A DNA stretch of 25,040 nt, from positions 1-25,040 of the forward strand of contig JADHTP010000016.1 in NCBI GenBank assembly GCA_016784945.1, written 5' to 3'. The position numbers were made by a program, and so were the translations under genes. The notes beneath the pieces were generated by a model. It saw only the letters and a program-made list of their open reading frames with translations, searched no databases and was not told the DNA's origin. This DNA comes from Deltaproteobacteria bacterium. GTDB lineage: Bacteria; Myxococcota_A; UBA9042; DTJE01. Shown here one piece after another: positions 7,632 through 14,937 of the stretch. Numbering within the stretch: the first letter of the stretch is position 1; each line of letters begins with the position of its first letter.

Positions 7632-7637
7632 TATGCT
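7632..7637 (+). promoter_or_regulatory. -10 candidate for the two-component operon
   Basis: TATGCT lies 31 bases before the preferred GTG start. No recognisable -35 precedes it; the palindrome occupies that position, which would fit an activator-dependent promoter. The rest of the 7439-7607 gap between the divergent genes shows nothing clear. Confidence 0.25.
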
Positions 7638-7667
7638 TCCGGGGAATTGGGAACGTGGAGCGCTGTC

Positions 7668-9290
7668 GTGCAGGAACGACCGGCCGGAATCGCCGGCATC
7701 ATCGAGTCCATTCTTCGGGGATCCACCCGGATCCTGGGATGCACCTCCGCCAGCCTGATCGTGTTCAACGACGTGAGGCGGGAGGTCAGGCTTCGGGTGG
7801 GTACAGCAGCCGAAAGCCTCCCGGACCTGGAGCAGGTGGAGGCCCTGGCGGGCAGCATCGAGGGCGCCTCCTTTTCTTTCGACGACGTAAGCGGGAGCCT
7901 CGTGTACCGATCCTGGAAACAGCGGATCGTACTCGAGACATCGTCCCTCGGCGACCTGGCGGGGAACGCGTTCGGAACCGAGATCCTCGGGCCCGTGATG
8001 GACATGATCGGCGAGAGGCGCTTCATCTGCGTGCCGGCCCTGACCGGTGATCTGTGCCAGGGCGTGGTGGTCTTCGACAAGGCGGGCGCCGCTCCGTTCA
8101 GCCGTCAGCAGAGGGAGGTCCTGCTGCTGTACGCCCAGCGGATCGGGGACATCATCGAAAGCGATCCCGACGACGTGGGCGCTCAAACCAGTCCGTGCGG
8201 GTCACCAGAAACCCTCCGGCGGGCCGAACCGGCCGGCGACCAGTTGATCCACATGGCTATGGGCGAAAGCCCGCCCGTTGTCATGGTGGACGCGGACTCC
8301 CGGATCACCTCCAGCAACGATGCCGCCGATCGTCTTTTCGGCTATCCGTCGGGCGAAATGGTAGACCGTTCGGTGGAGGACCTCTTCAAGGACCCGCAAC
8401 AGATCCGGGCGTTGCTGAATCACCACTTCCTGTTCCTGGCCGACTGTCATTTCGAAGAGGGGTCGGTCCTGCGCCGTCGCAACGGCCGCCAATTCCCGGG
8501 ACGGGTCGAAACGCTCCTGCTCGCCGACAATGAGGGCCAGGTCGTGGGTTTCCTTGTGCTGTTCAAGGACCAGTCCGCCCTTGTAAAAAGCCAGGAGGAT
8601 CGGCGGGGTCTGGACCGGCTGATGCGCCAGGAGCGCCTGGCCACCATGGGCGAGATGGCGGCCCAGCTGGCCCACGAGATCAGGAACCCCCTGGTGGCCA
8701 TCGGGGCCACCCTGGAATACGTGGCCGGCGACCTGGAGGAAGGGCGTGACGTGCGGGAGAACATCGCCGACGTCAGGAAGGAGATCTCCCGCATCGACAT
8801 GATCCTGAAGGCCTACCTGTCCCTGGCCGCGCGCCACGGATCGTCCCTGGCGGTGGTGGACCTGGCCCAGGTGGTGGAAGACGCGTCGAAGATCCTGGAC
8901 GGCTCCCGGAAGAGCACGGGAAAGACGTTCACTTCCCTGGTGCCGGAGGGGGCCACCGTGCTGGCCGACGTGGATGGTCTGCGGCACGTGTTCTTCAACC
9001 TCCTGCTGAACGCCCTGGAGGCCCTGCCATGGGGTGGGGAAGTGACCTGCTCGTCCACGGTCGGTCCCGACCAGGTGACCCTGAACGTGGAGGACACGGG
9101 ACCGGGGCTGAGTTGCGATCCCCGGGAGTGCTTCCAGACTTTTTTCACCACGAAGAAGAACGGGACCGGGCTCGGACTCACCGTGTGCCGGAAGATCGTG
9201 GAGGCCCACGGCGGTACGGTGAGACTGGAGAACCGTGAAGAGGGTGGGTGCCGTGCCGTGGTGACCCTCCCCCGGAAGGTGACGACATGA
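7668..9290 (+). CDS. Soluble GAF-PAS sensor histidine kinase (NtrB-like)
   Basis: Predicted 540-residue kinase that autophosphorylates and donates phosphate to the regulator encoded next. The GTG at 7668 is chosen because GGAG lies 7 bases upstream; the frame is open further upstream, but that part overlaps a palindrome and the antisense paralogue. An ATG at 7605 is the alternative. Order: GAF-like domain (~5-165), PAS (~193-303, with VDADSRITSSNDAADRLFGY), HisKA with phosphoacceptor H336 in AHEIRNPL, and HATPase_c with an N-box at FFNLLLNALEAL (~443-454), VEDTGPGL and NGTGLGLTVC. No membrane segment is visible, so it senses a cytosolic or diffusible cue, perhaps through GAF. Its stop overlaps the next start as ATGA, implying translational coupling. 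Confidence 0.92.
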   Translation: MQERPAGIAGIIESILRGSTRILGCTSASLIVFNDVRREVRLRVGTAAESLPDLEQVEALAGSIEGASFSFDDVSGSLVYRSWKQRIVLETSSLGDLAGNAFGTEILGPVMDMIGERRFICVPALTGDLCQGVVVFDKAGAAPFSRQQREVLLLYAQRIGDIIESDPDDVGAQTSPCGSPETLRRAEPAGDQLIHMAMGESPPVVMVDADSRITSSNDAADRLFGYPSGEMVDRSVEDLFKDPQQIRALLNHHFLFLADCHFEEGSVLRRRNGRQFPGRVETLLLADNEGQVVGFLVLFKDQSALVKSQEDRRGLDRLMRQERLATMGEMAAQLAHEIRNPLVAIGATLEYVAGDLEEGRDVRENIADVRKEISRIDMILKAYLSLAARHGSSLAVVDLAQVVEDASKILDGSRKSTGKTFTSLVPEGATVLADVDGLRHVFFNLLLNALEALPWGGEVTCSSTVGPDQVTLNVEDTGPGLSCDPRECFQTFFTTKKNGTGLGLTVCRKIVEAHGGTVRLENREEGGCRAVVTLPRKVTT

Positions 9291-10693
9291 CCAGGAAGAA
9301 CGCGCGCAACGGGGCTGACGGTTTCCGGGTGCTGGTGGTGGACGACGAGCAGCTGTTCGCCAAGGCCATCGCCCGGGAACTGGATCGGCAGGGCATGGCC
9401 TGCGACGTGGCCTACTGTGCGGCCGAGGCCATGGACCGCTCCGAGATCAACCGGTACGCGGCCATCCTCCTGGACCACAAGCTGCCCGACGACGACGGGA
9501 TACGGATGATTCCCGCTCTCCTGGCACGGCAGATCGACGCCTCGGTGATCGTCATGACCGCCCACGAGGCCATTCCCAATGCCATCCAGGCCATCCGGCA
9601 GGGCGCCGAGGATTACCTGGTCAAGGAGACCAGCATCCAGCCCATCGTCAACGCCGTGCTGGAGGTTCGCAGGCGGTTCCAGGTCCACGCGGCTGGTACG
9701 GACTGGGACGAGCATGAAAGGGAGGGGTTGCTGGGACGGTCACCGGCCATGGTGCGGGTGGTGGACCAGCTCAAAAGGGTCGCCAGACAACGGGAAACCA
9801 CGGTCATCCTCACCGGTGAGACCGGCGTGGGCAAGGAGGTGGCCGCGCGGTGGCTGCATGCCCAGTCGGGGTCCCCGGAGAGCCCTTTCATCGCGGTGGA
9901 TTGCGTGGCGTTGCCCAGCCAACTGGTGGAAAGCCTGCTGTTCGGCCACGAAAAGGGGGCGTTCACCGGAGCCGACGCCAGCCGGGACGGCGCCTTCCAC
10001 GAGGCCGGCAAGGGGACGATTTTCCTGGACGAGATCGGGGAAATGGATCCGTCCCTCCAGGGCAAGCTGCTGCGGGTCCTGGAGTCGCGCCGGTTCAACC
10101 GGGTGGGATCGGTCAAGGAGCAGTCCGTCAAGGCCCGGGTGCTGGCGGCCACCAACCGGGATCTCATGGAGCAGGTCAAGCGCGGGCGTTTCCGGTTCGA
10201 CCTGTTCCAGCGATTGAACGTCTTTCCCATCCATATTCCGCCCCTGAAGGAGCGGGGGGACGACGTGTTGGTCCTGGCGCGATACTTCGTGCGCTTCTTC
10301 CGCGACAAGATGAAAGTGGAAATCGCCTCCCTGTCCCCGGAGGTGGAACGGCGGCTGCTTGCCTACGACTACCCCGGTAACGTGAGGGAATTGAAGAACA
10401 TCATCGAGCGCGCCATCATCCTGGCGGACTCGGGAACCATCGAATTGAAGCACATCCCGGACAGGATCCTGCGCAGCGGGGACACGGTGAGGTCGGCCGG
10501 GGGCCATTTTTCATCGCTGCCCTTCGACTTCATCCCCGGCGTGGACACCCTGGAGACCCTGGAGGTCAAGATGATCCGCCACGCCCTGCGGCAGGCCCGC
10601 GGCGTGAAGGCGGAGGCCGCCCGGATCCTGGGGATCAGCCGCTACCAGTTGCTGCGCCGGCTGGAGAAGCACGACATCTCGACGGCTGACTAG
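9287..10693 (+). CDS. Sigma54-dependent response regulator, NtrC family
   Basis: Predicted 468-residue transcription activator and cognate partner of the kinase. The ATG at 9287 overlaps the kinase stop; an upstream frame extension to 9248 lies inside the kinase gene and is not needed. Receiver domain (~13-125): acidic pair D19/D20, phosphorylated D63 in LLDHKLPDDDG, and the lysine in DYLVKE. AAA+ domain: Walker A GETGVGKE (177-184), the sigma54-contact loop GAFTGA (224-229), Walker B-like GTIFLDEIGEM, and the arginine-rich ATNRDL block. The C-terminal Fis-type helix-turn-helix reads VKAEAARILGISRYQLLRRL. All residues expected for an active enhancer-binding protein are present. The target promoter is unknown; I found no convincing -24/-12 element in the intergenic regions here. 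Confidence 0.95.
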   Translation: MTRKNARNGADGFRVLVVDDEQLFAKAIARELDRQGMACDVAYCAAEAMDRSEINRYAAILLDHKLPDDDGIRMIPALLARQIDASVIVMTAHEAIPNAIQAIRQGAEDYLVKETSIQPIVNAVLEVRRRFQVHAAGTDWDEHEREGLLGRSPAMVRVVDQLKRVARQRETTVILTGETGVGKEVAARWLHAQSGSPESPFIAVDCVALPSQLVESLLFGHEKGAFTGADASRDGAFHEAGKGTIFLDEIGEMDPSLQGKLLRVLESRRFNRVGSVKEQSVKARVLAATNRDLMEQVKRGRFRFDLFQRLNVFPIHIPPLKERGDDVLVLARYFVRFFRDKMKVEIASLSPEVERRLLAYDYPGNVRELKNIIERAIILADSGTIELKHIPDRILRSGDTVRSAGGHFSSLPFDFIPGVDTLETLEVKMIRHALRQARGVKAEAARILGISRYQLLRRLEKHDISTAD

Positions 10694-10758
10694 AGGAGTC
10701 TGGCTCCCCTGTTGCGGAATCGAACACCGTGCGCATCCTGACAGGTTTTGCCGGTTGA

Positions 10759-11279
10759 TCAGCGGACCAGGTCGCGGCTCCTGGCGTGCAGGCGCATGTG
10801 GCCCTTCATGATGCCCTCCGTGGACAGTGCCCGCAAGGCGGCGAGGTTGTTGGCCATGCCCGCGGCGGCGGCCGCCGCTGCCAGGTCCGCCGACGTGGCG
10901 GCTCCCAGGACGTCCAGGGCGAGGCGGGCCGCGGGGTGTACACGGGTCGCGCCTCCCACCAGGCCCACGGCCAGGGGCATTTCAAGCCGACCCGACAGGG
11001 AGCCCGATTCCGAACGGGTCCAGACACAGACGGGCCCGTAGGCCCGGCCCCGGGCGGCAAAGGCATGGGCCCCGCCTCCACGGCCCGAAAGTCGTTTCCC
11101 GTGGCCAGCAACACGGCATCAACGCCGTTCATGACGCCCTTGTTATGCGTGACCTCCCGGTAGGCGTCCAGTTACGCGAACCGGGACGCCGACACGATGC
11201 CTTCCAGCACGGCGTATTCACCCATGATGATGAGCTTGCCGGGTGCCCGGAATTCGCTGTTTTCCCGATCCTGCATCAT
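10759..11279 (-). pseudogene. Fused relic: mevalonate-pathway GHMP kinase start joined to the C-terminal half of class II HMG-CoA reductase
   Basis: Translation from the paired ATGs at 11279/11276 gives a short N-terminus with APGKLIIMGEYAVLEG, the first nucleotide-binding motif of mevalonate or phosphomevalonate kinases. At about 11199 it changes without a break into IVSASRFA, a stop codon (11174-11172), then LDAYREVTHNKGVMNGVDAV and ATGNDFRAVEAG, which is class II HMG-CoA reductase. A one-base loss in a G/C run (~11068-11074) moves the rest to another frame: AHAFAARGRAYGPV, then PLAVGLVGGATRVHP and NLAALRALSTEGIMKGH, ending at 10759. Three lesions (5' truncation/fusion, nonsense, frameshift) make a functional product very unlikely. 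The original order on the minus strand was kinase upstream of reductase. It sits divergently beside an isoprenoid synthase gene, consistent with a former isoprenoid cluster. Confidence 0.85.
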
Positions 11280-11345
11280 TGGCGATGATATCCCATCGGG
11301 CTGAACCGTGGCAGACTAGGGGCGTGACCTCGGGAGGCTTTCGCC

Positions 11346-12227
11346 ATGGGATACCGGGACCGGTTCGCTAAATACCAGGAACGGGTGGAGTCGGCCCTGG
11401 CGGCTTCCCTGGCACGGTGCGAAGGCCCGGCGAGGCTTCTTGAAGCCATGGAGTACTCGTTGATGGCCGGCGGCAAACGGCTGCGGCCGGTGCTCCTGCT
11501 GGTCACCCGGGACCTGTTTGAAAAGGACGGGCCCGATCCCCTGCCCGCGGCCTGCGCCCTGGAGTTCATCCACACCTATTCCCTGATACACGACGACCTT
11601 CCCGCCCTGGACGATGACGACCTCCGCCGCAACCGCCCCTCCTGCCACCGTCGATTCGACGAGGCCACGGCCATCCTGGCCGGGGACGCCCTGCTGACCC
11701 AGGCCTTCTGGCTGCTGTCGGAGGCCTACGGTTCCCTTCCCGACGACCTGGGATTGCGGGTTGTGGGCGAGGTCGCACGGGCCACGGGCACGGCGGGCAT
11801 GGTGGGGGGGCAGGCCCTGGACACACTGGAAACCGGCCGGTTGCTGGAAAGGGCGGAACTGGAGCGGATGCACCGAATGAAGACGGGCGCCCTGATCGCG
11901 GCTCCCGTACGGTGTGGCGCCCTGCTGGGCGGCGCCGACGAGATCGAAATCGATCGGCTGACCGGTTGCGCCCGTCGCATGGGACTGGCCTTCCAGGTGG
12001 TGGACGACATCCTGGACGTGGTGGGCGAGAGGGACAAATTGGGCAAGACCATCGGCAAGGACCAGGCCCAGGGCAAGACCACCTACGTCACTCTCCTGGG
12101 CGTGGAGGGCAGCCGGGACCTGGCCCGTGACCTGCACAAAGAGGTGCTGGAGGGCCTCGCTCCCTTCGGACCCGCCGCCGATCGCCTCAGGGAACTGGCC
12201 GCCTTCATCGTGGACCGGGCCTTCTGA
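11346..12227 (+). CDS. ispA: Short-chain polyprenyl (farnesyl/geranylgeranyl) diphosphate synthase
   Basis: Predicted 293-residue cytosolic prenyltransferase condensing isopentenyl diphosphate with allylic diphosphates to C15 or C20 chains. GGGAGG lies 8 bases before the ATG. Diagnostic features: GGKRLRP (42-48), first aspartate-rich motif DDLPALD (83-89) followed by DDLRR, LAGDALLTQAF, the KTG at 179-181, and second aspartate-rich motif DDILD (220-224) preceded by FQVV, then GKTIGKDQAQGKTTY. HTYSLIHDD before the first motif is typical of bacterial FPP synthases of the IspA type; C15 versus C20 product cannot be settled by eye. Length is normal. Its neighbours on both sides are pseudogenes, yet this gene is intact, suggesting it was retained under selection. 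Its last bases overlap the residual frame of the SGNH relic on the other strand. Confidence 0.93.
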   Translation: MGYRDRFAKYQERVESALAASLARCEGPARLLEAMEYSLMAGGKRLRPVLLLVTRDLFEKDGPDPLPAACALEFIHTYSLIHDDLPALDDDDLRRNRPSCHRRFDEATAILAGDALLTQAFWLLSEAYGSLPDDLGLRVVGEVARATGTAGMVGGQALDTLETGRLLERAELERMHRMKTGALIAAPVRCGALLGGADEIEIDRLTGCARRMGLAFQVVDDILDVVGERDKLGKTIGKDQAQGKTTYVTLLGVEGSRDLARDLHKEVLEGLAPFGPAADRLRELAAFIVDRAF

Positions 12228-12572
12228 GAAGCCTTTCTTCCATCCCGCTTTCGGCCAGGTATTGCAGGAGGGTGTCCGCATAGAGGCCGTGGGCTCGGGC
12301 GTCGGAATGGGCGTCCCAGGCGCTCACGGCGTAGGATGGCTTTCCATCGGCCACAATGGCCGGCGTGGTGTCGACGAAGGGGATGCCGTTTCGTCGGAAT
12401 TCGGCCTACACGGTCTCCTTGGCCTCCTCCAGGAAGGCCTGGTGCCTCTGCTGTCCATACCACCAGGCCCAGTCCAGGTACAGGGCCGTGACGGGAACCG
12501 ATTCGTCCTTTCCCGGCGGCCCGGCGTGTCAGCCCCTTGAATCCCAGGCCCTCGGTCAGCGTTCGGCGTTCG
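12205..12572 (-). pseudogene. SGNH/GDSL hydrolase relic (C-terminal part)
   Basis: Directly after the SxtJ-like gene, the minus strand reads TLTEGLGFKGLTRRAAGK, shifts by one base near 12506-12512 to DESVPVTALYLDWAWWYGQQ, hits a TAG (12408-12406), then continues AEFRRNGIPFVDTTP and SAWDAHSDARAHGLYADTLL to a stop at 12205. The DAHSDARAH block resembles the C-terminal D-x-x-H catalytic motif of SGNH hydrolases (typically DxHPNAxGH). A frameshift, a nonsense codon and loss of most of the N-terminal domain make it a relic. Carbamoyltransferase-SxtJ-SxtK-SGNH is a recurrent order from memory, which fits its position. Family assignment rests on one motif and context. Confidence 0.6.
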
Positions 12573-12968
12573 TCAGAACATGCGGCGATAGTCGTGACCG
12601 TCCTGGGGGCAGTCCTGCCAGGCGGTGGTCTTGCCGTCCCTGAAGGCGCAGTCCACGGGCCGCTTGCCCAGAAGACGCATGATCAGTCCGGTGGGTGTGA
12701 TGACGCCATAGTAGAGCACCGTGAGGATGATCCTGGTGTTCAGCCACCCCAGGGCCCCGGCAAACAGCATCCAGCCCCGAAAGACCACCTTGAGGACCGG
12801 CAGGCTCAGTTGCAATGCCACGAACAGGCCCGCGACGGACCAGAGCACGGCGGCCGCCCGGTGGTGGTCGTTGAAGAAGACAAGGCCGCCGATGGCCGCC
12901 AGGATGACGGTCATGAGGGCGCCGAACTTCCTCAGTTCCCGGCGTTCGTCTGGTTTCACGGTTCCCAT
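12573..12968 (-). CDS. SxtJ-like small membrane protein
   Basis: A 131-residue protein with about three hydrophobic helices (FGALMTVILAAIGGLVFF, LWSVAGLFVALQLSLPVL, and a long stretch from VVFRGWMLFAGALGW to YYGVITPTGLIMRLLG) and a cytosolic-looking tail ending DYRRMF. GGGGAG lies about 4 bases before the ATG. Size, helix layout, the TPTGLIMRLLG phrase and position immediately (15 bases) after a carbamoyltransferase match the SxtJ family, named from the saxitoxin cluster where sxtI, sxtJ and sxtK are adjacent. Biochemical function is not established; it may help the carbamoyltransferase act at the membrane. The small SxtK/DUF5989 protein that often follows is absent. Confidence 0.75.
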   Translation of the reverse strand: MGTVKPDERRELRKFGALMTVILAAIGGLVFFNDHHRAAAVLWSVAGLFVALQLSLPVLKVVFRGWMLFAGALGWLNTRIILTVLYYGVITPTGLIMRLLGKRPVDCAFRDGKTTAWQDCPQDGHDYRRMF

Positions 12969-12983
12969 CGACTCCCCTGGTTC

Positions 12984-14822
12984 TCAGTCCAGTTGGAACA
13001 CATGGCGCCAGTCGCCCGATTCCTCCAGCGGGGGCTGTCCATCCTTGTGCAGGAGGCAATCGCCCAGCAGGAGGCTGTCCATCTCCGTCCGCATGAAACA
13101 GCGATAGGCGTCTTCCGGGGTGCACACGATGGGCTCCCCCCGGACGTTGAAGGAGGTGTTCACGATCACCGGGCACCCGGTCCGCTTCTCGAAGGCGCTG
13201 ATCAGGCCATGGTAGAAGGGATTCTGTTCCCGGGACACGGTCTGAAGGCGCGCCGAACAGTCCACGTGGGTCACGGCCGGCACCTCGGAGCGCGCCACGT
13301 TCAGCTTGTCCACGCCGAAGAGGTCCTCCTGCTCGGGGGTCATCGGGGTGCGTCGGCCCTCGGCCACGTCCGCCACCAGGAGCATGTAGGGGCTTGAATG
13401 GTCGGCGGGGAACTCGAACCACTTCGGGGTCTTTTCCAGCAATACGCTGGGCGCGAAGGGCCTGAAGGACTCCCGGTACTTGATCTTCAGGTTCATGGTC
13501 TTCTGCATCTTCGCGGACCGGGCGTCCCCGATGATGCTCCGGTTGCCCAGAGCGCGGGGGCCGAACTCCATGCGGCCCTGGAAAAGCCCCACCACCCTGC
13601 CCGCCTCCAGTAGGGCGGGCACCTTGCGGAAGGCCTGCCCTTCGTCCATCTTTTCGTAGGGCCGGCCCCGGGCCTTCAGGTGCTCCTCGATGGTTTTGTT
13701 GTCGAAGGCGGGGCCCAGTTGGGTCCACTTCTGTGCGTCGCGGGTCCCGTCCGCCGTGCGTGGCTGGTCCAGGTGCGAATGCCACGTGGCCAGGGCCGCA
13801 CCCAGGGCGCCGCCGGCGTCACCGGCCGCCGGCTGTATCCAGATGTCGTCGAAAATCCCCTTGCGCAGCAGCTTCCCGTTGGCCACGCAATTCAGGGCCA
13901 CGCCTCCCGCCAGGCACAGTCGGTTCATCCCCGTGACCCGCCGGGCCGTGGCCGCCATACGGAGCACGATCTCCTCGGTCACCTGCTGGATGCTCTTCGC
14001 GATGTCCATTTCACGCTGGGTGACGGGGCTCTCGGGCTTGCGTGGAGGACCGCCGAAGATCCGGTCGAAACGCCGGTTGGTCATGGTCAGGCCCACGCAG
14101 TAATCGAAGACCTTCAGGTTCAATCGGAAGGACCCGTCGTCCTTGAGGTCCACGATCTCGTCCAGGATCCGGTCCACGTACCGGGCCTCGCCGTAGGGCG
14201 CCAGCCCCATCAGCTTGTATTCGCCGCTGTTGACCCTGAATCCCGTGTAGTAGGTGAAGGCCGAGTAAAGGAGTCCCAGGGAGTGGGGGAAGTTCATTTC
14301 CTTGAGGAACTCGATGTGATTGCCGCGGCCGGCGCATAGGCTGGTGGTCTGCCACTCGCCCACACCGTCCATGGTGAGGATGGCCGATTCCTGGAAAGGC
14401 GAGGGAAAGAAGGCACTGGCGGCGTGGGCCTCGTGGTGCATGGTGAAGCGGACCCGGTCGGGGTCCACGTCCAGTTCCTTTGACAGGAGGGACCGCATGT
14501 TCAGTTTCTGTTTCAGCCACAGGGGCATGGCCTTGTGGAACGACAGGAGGCCCCGCGGCGCAAAGGCCACGTAGGTGGACAGGATCCGCTCGAACTTGAG
14601 CATGGGCTTGTCGTAGAAGACCACCAGCACCACGTCGTCCAGGGTGATGCCCGCTTCCCGCAGACACCAGGACAGTGCCTGGTGCGGGAATCCGCTGTCG
14701 TGCTTCACCCGGGTGAATCGTTCTTCCTGGGCGGCGTACAGGATCTCGCCGTCCCGGATCAGGGCGACGGCGCTGTCGTGGTAGAAGGCCGATATCCCCA
14801 GGATGTAGGTCGCCTTGGTCAT
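12984..14822 (-). CDS. Carbamoyltransferase, NodU/CmcH/SxtI type
   Basis: Predicted 612-residue O-carbamoyltransferase that uses carbamoyl phosphate and ATP to form a carbamoyl-adenylate and transfers it to a hydroxyl of a sugar or other metabolite. N-terminal Kae1-like domain: ILGISAFYHDSAVALI, EERFTRVKHDSGFP, the metal-binding HHEAHAASAF (H129, H130, H133), MDGVGEW, GEYKLMGLAPYG and CLAGGVALNCVANG. C-terminal domain: GRMEFGPRALGNRSII, RESFRPFAPSVL and CPVIVNTSFNVRGEPIV. All conserved blocks are present at normal length. No strong Shine-Dalgarno precedes the ATG. It lies 115 bases after a GT-C-like gene and 15 bases before the SxtJ-like gene, suggesting that the acceptor is an envelope glycan or lipid-linked sugar (inference). 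Confidence 0.93.
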   Translation of the reverse strand: MTKATYILGISAFYHDSAVALIRDGEILYAAQEERFTRVKHDSGFPHQALSWCLREAGITLDDVVLVVFYDKPMLKFERILSTYVAFAPRGLLSFHKAMPLWLKQKLNMRSLLSKELDVDPDRVRFTMHHEAHAASAFFPSPFQESAILTMDGVGEWQTTSLCAGRGNHIEFLKEMNFPHSLGLLYSAFTYYTGFRVNSGEYKLMGLAPYGEARYVDRILDEIVDLKDDGSFRLNLKVFDYCVGLTMTNRRFDRIFGGPPRKPESPVTQREMDIAKSIQQVTEEIVLRMAATARRVTGMNRLCLAGGVALNCVANGKLLRKGIFDDIWIQPAAGDAGGALGAALATWHSHLDQPRTADGTRDAQKWTQLGPAFDNKTIEEHLKARGRPYEKMDEGQAFRKVPALLEAGRVVGLFQGRMEFGPRALGNRSIIGDARSAKMQKTMNLKIKYRESFRPFAPSVLLEKTPKWFEFPADHSSPYMLLVADVAEGRRTPMTPEQEDLFGVDKLNVARSEVPAVTHVDCSARLQTVSREQNPFYHGLISAFEKRTGCPVIVNTSFNVRGEPIVCTPEDAYRCFMRTEMDSLLLGDCLLHKDGQPPLEESGDWRHVFQLD

Positions 14823-14937
14823 GGTGGCGTAACGGTATTGCGTTGGGCGGGCCGAGTCAACGCGGGGGCTATCCCCAGAAAGCCGGGATCATGGCCATGG
14901 CCTGAAGCGTGACGAACTGGCAACTGGTGTCCGTACG

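Noticed and set aside
10694..10758. Intrinsic terminator after the NtrC-family gene
   Set aside because: AGAGGAG/CTCCCCT can pair with one mismatch but has no U-run and abuts the pseudogene end; too weak to call.
14823..14937. Dedicated promoter TTGACT-17-TACCGT before the carbamoyltransferase
   Set aside because: The -35 is good but the -10 matches only three of six positions, so transcription from the upstream membrane genes is equally likely.
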